Origin: UBA2784 sp964494625 | GTDB taxonomy: Bacteria; Pseudomonadota; Alphaproteobacteria; Micropepsales; Micropepsaceae | Assembly: GCA_964494625.1 (NCBI GenBank) | Contig: CAZBRT010000002.1 | Coordinates: 558,001-622,000 of the forward strand | Direction of reading: 5' to 3' | DNA: 64,000 nucleotides | Shown here: in pieces, positions 14,757 to 23,546 of the stretch | How the letters are laid out: each line of letters starts with the position of its first letter | Numbering within the stretch: position 1 is the first letter of the stretch | Made by a program: the position numbers and the translations under genes | Notes under the pieces: model-generated | Seen by the model: only the letters and a program-made list of their open reading frames with translations | The model's database searches: none | What the model was told of the DNA's origin: nothing

Positions 14757-15683
14757 ATGATGCCCCGCCTTGACCTTTCGCGCGCGGCAGAACCGCCTTA
14801 TGGCATGGCCGAGACCATCTCGCCGCTGATCCGTCGCATCACCGCGCGAAATCCGGGTTCGTTCACGTTTCATGGCACCGGCACCTATCTTGTGGGGCAC
14901 GGCCGCGTAGCGGTGATTGATCCGGGGCCGGCCGATCCGGCGCACATCCAGGCGATCCTTGCGGCGACGGCGGGCGAGACGATCACGCACATCCTTGTCA
15001 CCCACACACATATGGATCATTCGCCGGGAGCAGCGCCCATCCGGCAAGCGACGGGCGCGCCAAGCTTCGGCTTTGGGCCGCACGGCTCCGGTCATTCGGA
15101 TGACGACGTGAAGGTCGAAGAAGGCGGCGACATGGACTTTGTGCCGGACATCGTGGCGTCCGACGGCACAAGGATCGATGGCGCGGGCTTCAGCTTCACC
15201 GCGGTCCATACGCCCGGCCATACGTCCAACCATGTCTGCTTTGCACTGGCGGAGGAGCGAACGCTTTTTACCGGCGATCATGTCATGGGTTGGTCCACCA
15301 GTGTCGTGGTGCCGCCCGATGGCGACATGACGGCCTATCTTTCAAGTCTTGAAAGACTCGCCGCGCGCGATGATGCGGTTCTCATCCCCACCCATGGCGG
15401 GCCGATCGGCGGGCCGCTTGATCCCGGGTCACGCGACCCGCAAGCCTATGTGCGCCAGCTGATCGACCATCGGCGCGCGCGTGAATCGCAAATCCTTGCT
15501 GCATTGGCGCTCGGCACCCAAACGATCCCCGCACTTGTGGCCGGCATCTATGCGGATGTGGACAAGCGCCTGCACGCAGCCGCAGGACAATCGGTCTATG
15601 CCCATCTCATCGCCCTTGTGCGCGACGGACGAGTGGCAACGGACGGCGAACCCCGCGCCTCAAGCCGCTATCGCCCGGCGTAG
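14757..15683 (+). CDS. Metallo-beta-lactamase-fold hydrolase, LACTB2-like
   Basis: 308 residues from the ATG at 14757 (an adjacent ATG at 14760 is equivalent). The zinc motif THTHMDHSP is complete, followed by VHTPGHTSNH and FTGDHVMGWSTS, and the C-terminal 70 residues (LIDHRRARESQILAALA) look like the winged-helix tail of the LACTB2/RNase-Z-like group. Cytoplasmic, no signal. Possible roles are endoribonuclease or thioester/glyoxalase-type hydrolase; family membership is secure, substrate is not. Confidence 0.88.
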   Translation: MMPRLDLSRAAEPPYGMAETISPLIRRITARNPGSFTFHGTGTYLVGHGRVAVIDPGPADPAHIQAILAATAGETITHILVTHTHMDHSPGAAPIRQATGAPSFGFGPHGSGHSDDDVKVEEGGDMDFVPDIVASDGTRIDGAGFSFTAVHTPGHTSNHVCFALAEERTLFTGDHVMGWSTSVVVPPDGDMTAYLSSLERLAARDDAVLIPTHGGPIGGPLDPGSRDPQAYVRQLIDHRRARESQILAALALGTQTIPALVAGIYADVDKRLHAAAGQSVYAHLIALVRDGRVATDGEPRASSRYRPA

Positions 15684-15696
15684 TCAAGCGCCGGCG

Positions 15697-16458
15697 TCAG
15701 TTCACCTTGTTCAATTCCGAGAAGAAGGCGCGAATGCGGTCAGCATTCGCGCCCAAATCGGAAATGCCGACGCGCGATGCCGAGCGGATATCGAGCTTGG
15801 CGCCTGTTCCATCGGCGGAAACCACGATCACCACGTCATCCTTGAACCCGAACACGAGCGATGTCGCTGTTGCCTCGATGCGCATGGCGCCGTCATCGAC
15901 CGCGACGATTTCCCAGCCTTGCGCTTCGGCGGCTGCCTTCGCGCGCGCAAAGACGGCTTGAGGCGAGGCGCTGCTGCGCCAGGTGACGATGTCGGGATAG
16001 GCGGCGACCTGGAATTCGCGCACATTGATGGTCTGGCCGCGTACCTCCATCACCGGCTTGTAGTCGAGGCCGTTGGTGCTGGCGCGACGCGCGTCAGCCA
16101 GCGCCACAAAGGCGGGCGGCTGGTCCATGTTGGTGGTGACATCGTGGATGGGTGGCACCTCACCTGCGCGCTGCTGAAGCAGAAACGGTGGTGCAACCGC
16201 CAGCAAACCAAGTACGAAGCCGGTCAGCGCGCGCATGCCACCCGAGCGATCCTTGCGGATCAGGCCAACGACGAGCCAGACAATCCCGATGCCCGCAGCC
16301 GCCATGCCCGCATAGGCGCCGAACTTGAAAAGCGTGCCCAGCGCGAACATCCAGTCCCAGACGCCAAAGCGGTTGCCGGGTCCGGCAAGCCCGACCATCA
16401 GGATGGCGATGACGCCGGTGAGCAAGGCCAGCAAACCAAGAATGCGGGAGATGGTCAT
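15697..16458 (-). CDS. DUF1499 membrane protein
   Basis: 253 residues. Three membrane segments in the first 95 residues (about 5-25, 45-68, 77-95), then a DUF1499 domain (NVREFQVAAYPDIVTWRSSA, IVAVDDGAMRIEATATSLVF, and the end DIRSASRVGISDLGANADRI). DUF1499 proteins are common in proteobacteria and of unknown function. Its membrane part resembles that of the TonB-like gene two places upstream in layout and local sequence. Same strand as the two TonB-like genes, 22 bases after the nearer. Confidence 0.85.
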   Translation of the reverse strand: MTISRILGLLALLTGVIAILMVGLAGPGNRFGVWDWMFALGTLFKFGAYAGMAAAGIGIVWLVVGLIRKDRSGGMRALTGFVLGLLAVAPPFLLQQRAGEVPPIHDVTTNMDQPPAFVALADARRASTNGLDYKPVMEVRGQTINVREFQVAAYPDIVTWRSSASPQAVFARAKAAAEAQGWEIVAVDDGAMRIEATATSLVFGFKDDVVIVVSADGTGAKLDIRSASRVGISDLGANADRIRAFFSELNKVN

Positions 16459-16480
16459 GTCAGCGTCCTATGATTGGCCG

Positions 16481-17062
16481 TCAATTGGCGGGCTGGGTTG
16501 CCGGCGATGGCGGTACGGGAAGTGGGGAGCCAGGAATTACATGTTGGCAGAATGCGACGACTACTGACACGAAGCGATACGGTGGTTCATGGAGGTCACT
16601 GCTTGGAGCATAGGTCCATTTGAGCACAGCTGCTGTCGCAGAGTCTTCGAAGACCCCTTCTGGATCGGCGTTAATGACGTAAGCCCGCTCAACCGCGCCT
16701 TCACGATTCACCTTTGCGACCATAACCACGATGCCATTGGTGTTAGACTCGAGCGCATGGAGCGGAAATCTCGGCTGTACAAGTCTTACCGGGGTCGCAC
16801 CCAGTGTGACGCCTGCAGGCTCGGGATAGTCGGGTTCGGCAATCAAAGCGGAGTAATCATCCGATAGCCTGAACTGAGCCATGATGCGTTCATTCTCGGC
16901 AACCAGATCGGCCGTATCGGTGCCTGCTACAGCCGCTCTTGCCGTCGCTTCACTGATTTCGCACCTGCGTTGACCGGCACCTGGCTCTTCTGCCAGCGCT
17001 GTGGCTCCCCATGCAACCATCAGGCTGCCTGCGGCGACTGCCTTTTGCAGGGCACGCATCAA
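16481..17062 (-). CDS. Secreted TonB C-terminal-like protein (small paralogue)
   Basis: 193 residues with a signal peptide (cleavage likely after about residue 24, ATALAEEP). The C-terminal half has a TonB_C-like fold: RFPLHALESNTNGIVVMVAKV, GAVERAYVINADPEGVFEDS, AVLKWTYAP. It matches the end of the next gene in order, spacing and in two Cys (Cys34 and Cys172 here), so the pair looks like a tandem duplication. It overlaps that gene by 4 bases. No ExbB/ExbD nearby; a role in TonB energy transfer is uncertain. Confidence 0.75.
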   Translation of the reverse strand: MMRALQKAVAAGSLMVAWGATALAEEPGAGQRRCEISEATARAAVAGTDTADLVAENERIMAQFRLSDDYSALIAEPDYPEPAGVTLGATPVRLVQPRFPLHALESNTNGIVVMVAKVNREGAVERAYVINADPEGVFEDSATAAVLKWTYAPSSDLHEPPYRFVSVVVAFCQHVIPGSPLPVPPSPATQPAN

Positions 17063-18354
17063 TTCGTCACCGGGACTTGTTCGGCGTTACCCTGATCGAG
17101 GCAGAAGCGGATGGTGACATCAACAAACTGCATCGGGGCATTCGTGGCATCGCCATGGGTGCGGTTGGTCCACGCCCATACGGCGTCCATGGCCGCGGTA
17201 TTGAAAACTTCAGGCGGATCGGCTGCCAGCACATAGGCGCGCGCGACCGCGCCAGAGCGGCCAAAGCCGACCGAAAGATGCACAATGCCTTCCATCTCGC
17301 GCGCCAGTGCGTCAGTTGGATAGGCGGGTTCGATGCGCAGCTCCGGCTCGCCCAGGAATGACGCGCCAATGGACGCCGCAAAGTCAGGATCGGAATCGAT
17401 GCCGGTGCGGTCGGCGCGCGCTGCAAGTTCAGCCTCTGCGCGCGCCGCCTGCATCTGGAAGCGCGTCAGGTCGATATCGCCAGCTTGAGCGGCACGCGCG
17501 CGGTTGCGCTCGATCTGGCAAATGAGTTTGCCGATCCCGGCGGGTGCGGCGGCGGGTGAAGGTGCGGTTGCTGCCGTTGTTGCTTCAGGGGGCGCAAGAA
17601 CATCCGCACGATCAGCTGCCGGGTCCGGTGCGAGTTCGGGGTCTGGCGGGTTTGAGGTGCCGGCAGGTGCAAGGACCGTCGAAGAAATGACAATCGCCGA
17701 TGCCAACACGGCCAGCATTGACCGCTTCACACCGCCCGGCCGTGTCGTCACCATGGCCCATAAAAGCCCGAGAAGGCCAAGGGCGCCGCCCGCCATGGCG
17801 GCGTAGCCCACGTAGGTAAGAAACTGCGGGGTGGTCGCAGCAACACCAGCCGCCTGAACGCGCACGCCGCTGGCGACCAGCAAGAATCCACCAAGCGCGA
17901 CCACGCTTGTGACCAACGCGAGGGTTGAAGTGATCCCCGCCATTCTTTGGCGCGGGCGCGGCGTCAGCGTGGCGAACCGCTCCAGCGGTCCATCATTGCC
18001 GGTATCCATCACCCCTTCAGTCATGACGGTCATGGTCTCTTCCTCCCGCTGCGGCCACGCCTGCAACGGCGCGTCCGCCTCCTTGTGGACATGGACTTGC
18101 ACAGGGGCTGCGGGGGGAGGCAGCATTTCGTCAGGCTGGGTCGTCAGTTGGGCTTCTGGCGCAGCTTCCAATCCGGCTGGCATTTGCTCAGGCGCCTCCG
18201 CACCGGAAGAACGTGCCATCAGCCCGCGCAGGCTTGGCAGGCCATCGGCTTCCTCAACCGGCGCAGGTGCCTCCAGCGACGAAGGCTCCGCTGCCAGCGT
18301 CACATCGGCCAAAGGCGCGACATCAACGGCGTCCTTTGCGAGCGCGTCCAGCAT
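17059..18354 (-). CDS. Membrane protein with TonB C-terminal-like domain (large paralogue)
   Basis: 431 residues from ATG 18354, or 324 residues from ATG 18033, which has a good ribosome site (GGAGG 8 bases upstream). The first 107 residues are Ala/Pro/Glu-rich and low in complexity. Then come three membrane segments (about 141-162, 178-203, 211-230), a Pro/Ala linker, and a TonB_C-like domain (about 335-420) with Cys279 and Cys418 matching the Cys pair of its small paralogue. The membrane part resembles that of the DUF1499 neighbour. The start remains open: both are in frame and the upstream part is free of stops back to the stop of the acyl-CoA ligase. Confidence 0.7.
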   Translation of the reverse strand: MLDALAKDAVDVAPLADVTLAAEPSSLEAPAPVEEADGLPSLRGLMARSSGAEAPEQMPAGLEAAPEAQLTTQPDEMLPPPAAPVQVHVHKEADAPLQAWPQREEETMTVMTEGVMDTGNDGPLERFATLTPRPRQRMAGITSTLALVTSVVALGGFLLVASGVRVQAAGVAATTPQFLTYVGYAAMAGGALGLLGLLWAMVTTRPGGVKRSMLAVLASAIVISSTVLAPAGTSNPPDPELAPDPAADRADVLAPPEATTAATAPSPAAAPAGIGKLICQIERNRARAAQAGDIDLTRFQMQAARAEAELAARADRTGIDSDPDFAASIGASFLGEPELRIEPAYPTDALAREMEGIVHLSVGFGRSGAVARAYVLAADPPEVFNTAAMDAVWAWTNRTHGDATNAPMQFVDVTIRFCLDQGNAEQVPVTN

Positions 18355-18450
18355 CGCCGTATCGCGCGCAGGCAGGGCCGCGGCGGTTTCAGGAACCGCA
18401 TCTGTCAGGTCTGCCGTGATGGCCTCTTCAGCGCGGGCCGGACGCTCCAG

Positions 18451-20112
18451 CTAAGTCGCAGCAGCGGCCGCGCCCGCAGCGGTGCCTGGCAGGCGATAAT
18501 CCCTGAACATCGTGCGCAGATCGACCTTCTGGATCTTGCCGGTTGCCGTCAGCGGAATAAGGTCGATGAAGACGACATCATCGGGCATCCACCATTTGGC
18601 GATCTTGCCTTCAAGGAATGCCAGCATCTCCTCGCGCGTGACTTCCGCGCCGGGCTTTTTCTGGACGATCAAAAGCGGGCGCTCGTCCCATTTCGGGTGA
18701 TAGGCGCCGATCACCGCCGCGTTGGCAACGGCGGGATGTCCGACCGCGAGGTTTTCGATGTCAATGGAGCTGATCCACTCGCCGCCCGACTTGATCACGT
18801 CCTTGGCGCGGTCGGTGATGTGCATGAAACCCTGGGCGTCAAGGGTCGAGACATCGCCCGTGTCGAAGAAGCCTTCCGCGTCCAGCACGTTGCCGCCATC
18901 GCCCTTGAAATAGCCGCTCGAAATGGCCGGGCCGCGCACGACAAGATGACCGAAGGCCTTCCCGTCGCGCGGCAATTCCTTGCCGTTGTCGTCGAGGATT
19001 TTCATTTCGACGGTAAAGACCGGGCGGCCCTGCTTGGACTTGATCCGCAAACGCTCCTCAAACGGCAGGGATTTCTGTTCGGCCTTGAGCGTGCCCACCG
19101 TGCCGATGGGTGACAATTCGGTCATGCCCCAGGCGTGGCTGACATCGACGCCGTAATTCTTCTCGAACTTCTCGATCATCGAAGGCGGGCAGGCGGAACC
19201 GCCGATCGCCACGCGCTTCAGCGTCGAGAGTTTGAGGTTGTTCTGTTCAAGGTGATTGAGGAGCGCAAGCCAAACGGTCGGCACGGCCGCAGTCAGCGTG
19301 ACGCGTTCATTTTCCAGAAGCTCGTAGAGGGAATGGCCGTCCAGCCGCGCGCCCGGCATGACGAGCGAAGCACCCGCCATAGGCGCCGAGAAGGCCAGCG
19401 ACCAGGCGTTCGCATGGAACATGGGCACGACCGGCAGGATCACGTCGCCGTTCGAAACGCCCAGCGCATCCGACTGGTTTGCGGCCAGTGAATGCAGCAC
19501 GTTGGAGCGGTGCGAGTAGAGAACACCCTTCGGGTTTCCGGTCGTGCCGCTGGTGTAGCAAAGGCCGCAGGCGGTGTTCTCGTCGAAGGCCATCCATTCA
19601 TAGGCACTGTCACCTGATGCGACAAATTCCTCGTAGCAGATGACATTGCGGAGCGTTGTTTCCGGCATGTGCGCGCGGTCGGTCAGGATCACGAAGCCAT
19701 GCACCGATTTCAGCTGATCCTGGATTTTCTCCAGAAGCGGCACGAAGGTCAGATCGGTCATGATGATCCGGTCTTCGGCGTGATTGGCGATATAGATGAT
19801 CTGCTCGGGGAAAAGGCGCGGGTTCAGCGTGTGATAGACGCCGCCCGCACCCGTGATGCCGTACCAGGCCTCCAGATGGCGCTCGGTGTTCCATGCGAGT
19901 GTCGCCACGCGGTCGCCCAGCCGGATGCCGAGCGATTTGAAAGCCGAGGCCAGCATGCGGGCGCGGCGGTGCACATCGGCATAGGTCGTCCGCCTGATGC
20001 CGCCATCCGCTTCAACCGCACGCGTGATGATCTCGCGGTCGCCAAAATAGGTTGCGGCATGGTCGAGAATCTTGTGGACCAGCAATGGCCAGTCCTGCAT
20101 CAAGCTGCGCAT
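18451..20112 (-). CDS. Fatty-acyl-CoA ligase (AMP-binding, AlkK/long-chain type)
   Basis: 553 residues from the ATG at 20112; upstream in-frame codons are non-conserved. ANL-family signatures: AMP-binding P-loop YTSGTTGNPKG (186-196), SHAWGMTELSP, DTGDVSTLDAQG, and the C-terminal catalytic Lys in PLTATGKIQK. Activates a medium- or long-chain fatty acid to its CoA ester via an acyl-adenylate. Probably cytoplasmic or membrane-associated. A GGGAG lies about 10 bases before the start. The TonB-like gene follows in the same frame after the TAG stop. Confidence 0.93.
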   Translation of the reverse strand: MRSLMQDWPLLVHKILDHAATYFGDREIITRAVEADGGIRRTTYADVHRRARMLASAFKSLGIRLGDRVATLAWNTERHLEAWYGITGAGGVYHTLNPRLFPEQIIYIANHAEDRIIMTDLTFVPLLEKIQDQLKSVHGFVILTDRAHMPETTLRNVICYEEFVASGDSAYEWMAFDENTACGLCYTSGTTGNPKGVLYSHRSNVLHSLAANQSDALGVSNGDVILPVVPMFHANAWSLAFSAPMAGASLVMPGARLDGHSLYELLENERVTLTAAVPTVWLALLNHLEQNNLKLSTLKRVAIGGSACPPSMIEKFEKNYGVDVSHAWGMTELSPIGTVGTLKAEQKSLPFEERLRIKSKQGRPVFTVEMKILDDNGKELPRDGKAFGHLVVRGPAISSGYFKGDGGNVLDAEGFFDTGDVSTLDAQGFMHITDRAKDVIKSGGEWISSIDIENLAVGHPAVANAAVIGAYHPKWDERPLLIVQKKPGAEVTREEMLAFLEGKIAKWWMPDDVVFIDLIPLTATGKIQKVDLRTMFRDYRLPGTAAGAAAAAT

Positions 20113-20390
20113 TGACGTTATCTCCCTAACGCGTTGACACACGCAGAATTTTGCCGCTGTGTGCCGGACCCTGACACCCCAAAACTGCTTATACCCTACT
20201 CGGCTGCGGCCCTTCAACCGTCCCAATCCCGGCTTCCGCCCGCCGGGAACACGGTGTCCGGGTCTTCCACTGCGACAGTTTCGGTGTATTTGGATGAACG
20301 CTTGGTGGCAAGGCGACGCCGCTGGTGGCACGTTGCAACTTCCGCTTCGCCTCCGTTAGCATCGGCGGACACGTCAAGTGGATTGGAACC

Positions 20391-21137
20391 ATGCTTCTCA
20401 ATGCAGGTTTGAATGTTCCGGAATTGGCTCTGCAATTCCAGCGCGCGCGGCGACTCGTCATACCGGACGTGCTTGCCCCAAGCACGGCGGAACAGATTCA
20501 TGACTGCCTCACCCGCGACGTGAAATGGGGGCTGGCTTATCGCGACGCGGAAGGCACGCAATTGATGGATCGCGCCCGCCTTGACGCGCTCTCCCTTCCC
20601 GAACGGTCATCACTGGAACAGAAAATCCATCAGGGCGCGCAAAAGGGTTTTCAGTACAAGTACCGCTGCTACCCCATGCTGGACGCCTATCTTCAGCAAC
20701 GGGATCCGGGCCTTCTGTTGCACCGCCTCTTCGAGTTCATCAATTCCCCCGTAATGCTGGACTTCGCCAGAGCGGTCACCGGCTTTCGCCAGATCGTCCG
20801 GGCGGATGCGCAAGCAACACTCTATGCGCCGGGCGACTTCCTGACCTTGCACAATGACTTTGATGCCGAGAAAGGCAGACTTGCCGCGTATGTGATGGGA
20901 TTCTCCAAGGGATGGCGTGCAGACTATGGCGGCATGCTGCAATTCCTTGATGCGCACCAGAACGTGGAGCAGGGATTTCTTCCGCGTTTCAACTCGCTGA
21001 TGCTGTTTGCCGTGCCGCAAATGCATGCGGTTACGTGCGTCGCGCCGTTTGCACCGATCGGGCGTTATGCAGTCACCGGGTGGTTCCAGGATGCAACCGG
21101 CGTACCGGCCTCGACCCGCGCGCGCTTCGGAATGTGA
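20391..21137 (+). CDS. 2-oxoglutarate/Fe(II) oxygenase (prolyl-4-hydroxylase superfamily)
   Basis: 248 residues from the ATG at 20391. The double-stranded helix core carries the iron triad: His154 and Asp156 (HNDFD) and His212 (PQMHAVTCVAP), with Arg225 for 2-oxoglutarate. YAPGDFLTLHNDF and FAPIGRYAVTGWF are typical of the Ofd1/TPA1-like and SM-20-type hydroxylases. Substrate unknown. Lies alone, divergent from the acyl-CoA ligase with a 278-base spacer in which I see no gene. Confidence 0.85.
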   Translation: MLLNAGLNVPELALQFQRARRLVIPDVLAPSTAEQIHDCLTRDVKWGLAYRDAEGTQLMDRARLDALSLPERSSLEQKIHQGAQKGFQYKYRCYPMLDAYLQQRDPGLLLHRLFEFINSPVMLDFARAVTGFRQIVRADAQATLYAPGDFLTLHNDFDAEKGRLAAYVMGFSKGWRADYGGMLQFLDAHQNVEQGFLPRFNSLMLFAVPQMHAVTCVAPFAPIGRYAVTGWFQDATGVPASTRARFGM

Positions 21138-21343
21138 GTCCTGCCTTCTCACTCTAGCGACCCGCTTGTTACCGGCATCACATGCCACTGCTCGGCCTCT
21201 CTGTGACGACCGCACACTTCACAGGCTTGTGACTCCGTTTCGGTCTTTCGTGAACACATTGTTTCTGAAAACAAGCTCTTAATCCCAGCGCGTGCCCGAT
21301 ACGGTGTGCGCTCTGCGAAAACGCAACTGGGGAGCGGTGATCC

Positions 21344-23542
21344 GTGTCACATGATTGGCCAATGCGCGGCTTTGCTGCCGCCCTCTTGTTTGCGCTGGCA
21401 CCGGCGATTGCAGTCCACGCGCAGGAAAATGACACCGTGGACGCGACCGGCGCGACGCGCCCGATAGCGCAGGCCACAAGGATCAATTCCGATGAGGCGC
21501 CCAGCATTGACGGCGACATCAGCGATGCAGTCTGGGCACGCGCGACCCCCATAGAGGATTTCGACCAGCTTGAGCCCGATGATGCCGCCCCGCCCAGCGA
21601 ACGCACGGTTGCCCGCATCCTCTATGACGAGAACAACCTCTACTTCTCGTTCCATGCCTATGACAGCGATCCGTCCGGCATTTCGGCCGATTTGATGAGC
21701 GGCCCCTATGGCCTCTCGTCCAATGACTTTGTGCGTGTGTTCCTTGATCCTTCACGCAGCCGCCGCAATGCGTACCTCTTCGAGGTCAACCCGATCGGGG
21801 CACGCTCCGACGCCGTCATCCAGAACAACAGCGACTTCATCTTTGAGTGGAAGACGGTTTGGGGCGCGAAGGCGCAAATCGTTGCCGATGGCTGGACAGC
21901 CGAGATCGTCATTCCGTTCCGCTCGATCTCCTATGACCGCAATATGGGCGACTGGGGCCTTGAGATGATGCGGCTTGTGCGGCGCAAAAGCGAGCGTATC
22001 CGCTGGGCCAACGGCGACAACGCCCTGTTTTCGACTGATGTCAGTCGCGCAGGCACCATGCGCTCCATCGAGAACACGGCAGAAGGCATGGGGATCGACG
22101 CCATTGTCTATGGCAGCCTCATCTACAAACATGATTGGCGGCCTGCGACACGCGAGGACGACATCAGCTTCGAGCCGTCCGCCAATGTCTTCTACAAGAT
22201 CACGCCAGCGCTGACCGGCACGCTGACGCTCAACACCGATTTTTCCGACACACCGCTGGACGAGCGGCAGGTCAATACATCCCGCTTCTCGCTGTTCTTT
22301 CCGGAAACACGCGACTTCTTCCTGCAGGATGTGGCGCTGTTCGAATTCGGCGGTCGGGCCATCGCGAATGCAAACGGTGTTCCTTTCTTTTCCCGCCGGA
22401 TCGGTCTGGCCAATGGTGTGCCCGTGAACCTCAACGCGGGCGTGAAACTGTCGGGGGTCGCGGGCGACATATCGCTGGGTGCCCTCAGTGTGTGGGCCGA
22501 TGGCCCCGCGGGTGAGGACCCGCGCCTTCTTTCAGTCGTGCGGGCAACCATTCCGATCGGGGAGTCGAAGGCCGGCCTTATCCTGACGAATGGCGATCCG
22601 GTCGGCGACGACGACAACACGGTCATGGGGTTTGACTACCAGTACCGCAACTCCCAATGGGTTGAGGGAATGACCTTCCGTGCCGATATGTTCTACCAGC
22701 GCAGCTTCTCGTCATTGGCAGGTGACGACGACAGTTTCGGCCTGCAGTTCTCGCAGACAAACGAACCCCTCACTTTCTCCCTCAACTTCAATCAGGTGGG
22801 AGAGAGCTTCAATCCGGCGCTCGGCTTCGTGTACCGCCCGGCGATCCGCACCTATTATGGTGATGTATCTTATCGCTATCGCACTGACGGCGGCGACATC
22901 AGATGGTATGAGGCGGGCGCATGGAGCTACTACGTGACCGATCTCGACGGCAATCTTGAGTCGCGCGAGAACGGCATGTGGGCAGGGTTCATGACCAGCG
23001 AAAATGCGGATTTGTTCGTCAATCTGGTGAACATCGAAGAAAACCTGCCCTTCGGATTCTTCCTGCCGGATGGCGTGTTCATTCCGGCCGGTGACTACGA
23101 GTGGTGGCAGATGAACCTGAACCACGGCACCTCTGACGAGCACGCATTCTCCTACGGGATCAACCTCTCCTACTCCGACGGGTTCTTCGATGGATCGAGG
23201 CTCGGGCTCAATTTGAGGATCACCTGGCGTCCCAGTGAGCACTTCTCGATCTCTCCGCGCTGGAACTATCAGGTGTTTGATGTGCCGGACGGCAAGGTCG
23301 AAATCCACATTGCCTCGCTCAACGGCACATTCGACTTCACACCCGACAGCGGCATGATCCTGCAGGCGCAGTGGGACAACATCTCGCAGTCGATGGGTGC
23401 GTCCTTGCGCTATCGCTGGGAGTATGAGCCGGGTTCGGAATTCTTTGCTGCCATCGCCGAGGGCGCCCATATCGACGAGGAGACCTACGAGTCGCAGGTC
23501 AGCGGCGCGTCCATCCGCATCGGGCACCTGTTCCGCTATTGA
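21344..23542 (+). CDS. DUF5916 outer-membrane protein with CBM9-like N-terminal domain
   Basis: 732 residues. Signal peptide (MRGFAAALLFALAPAIAVHAQ), then a CBM9-like domain (about 45-230, starting SIDGDISDAVW and RILYDENNLYFSFHAYD). The remainder is rich in alternating aromatic beta-strands typical of the DUF5916 barrel, ending in the outer-membrane-type terminal residues LFRY. The GTG at 21344 has GGGGAG about 9 bases upstream; the ATG at 21362 is an alternative. Often linked to glycan or TonB-dependent uptake in Bacteroidota and marine Alphaproteobacteria, but no such partner is adjacent. Confidence 0.85.
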   Translation: MSHDWPMRGFAAALLFALAPAIAVHAQENDTVDATGATRPIAQATRINSDEAPSIDGDISDAVWARATPIEDFDQLEPDDAAPPSERTVARILYDENNLYFSFHAYDSDPSGISADLMSGPYGLSSNDFVRVFLDPSRSRRNAYLFEVNPIGARSDAVIQNNSDFIFEWKTVWGAKAQIVADGWTAEIVIPFRSISYDRNMGDWGLEMMRLVRRKSERIRWANGDNALFSTDVSRAGTMRSIENTAEGMGIDAIVYGSLIYKHDWRPATREDDISFEPSANVFYKITPALTGTLTLNTDFSDTPLDERQVNTSRFSLFFPETRDFFLQDVALFEFGGRAIANANGVPFFSRRIGLANGVPVNLNAGVKLSGVAGDISLGALSVWADGPAGEDPRLLSVVRATIPIGESKAGLILTNGDPVGDDDNTVMGFDYQYRNSQWVEGMTFRADMFYQRSFSSLAGDDDSFGLQFSQTNEPLTFSLNFNQVGESFNPALGFVYRPAIRTYYGDVSYRYRTDGGDIRWYEAGAWSYYVTDLDGNLESRENGMWAGFMTSENADLFVNLVNIEENLPFGFFLPDGVFIPAGDYEWWQMNLNHGTSDEHAFSYGINLSYSDGFFDGSRLGLNLRITWRPSEHFSISPRWNYQVFDVPDGKVEIHIASLNGTFDFTPDSGMILQAQWDNISQSMGASLRYRWEYEPGSEFFAAIAEGAHIDEETYESQVSGASIRIGHLFRY

Positions 23543-23546
23543 GGGA

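Noticed and set aside
20113..20390. Small genes in the spacer between the acyl-CoA ligase and the 2OG oxygenase
   Set aside because: Short open frames exist on both strands, but none has a ribosome site, conserved pattern or coding-like bias.
21138..21343. Regulatory hairpin (TTGTTT...AAAACAA) before the DUF5916 gene
   Set aside because: The stem is short and A/T only; no clear promoter or riboswitch pattern could be supported.
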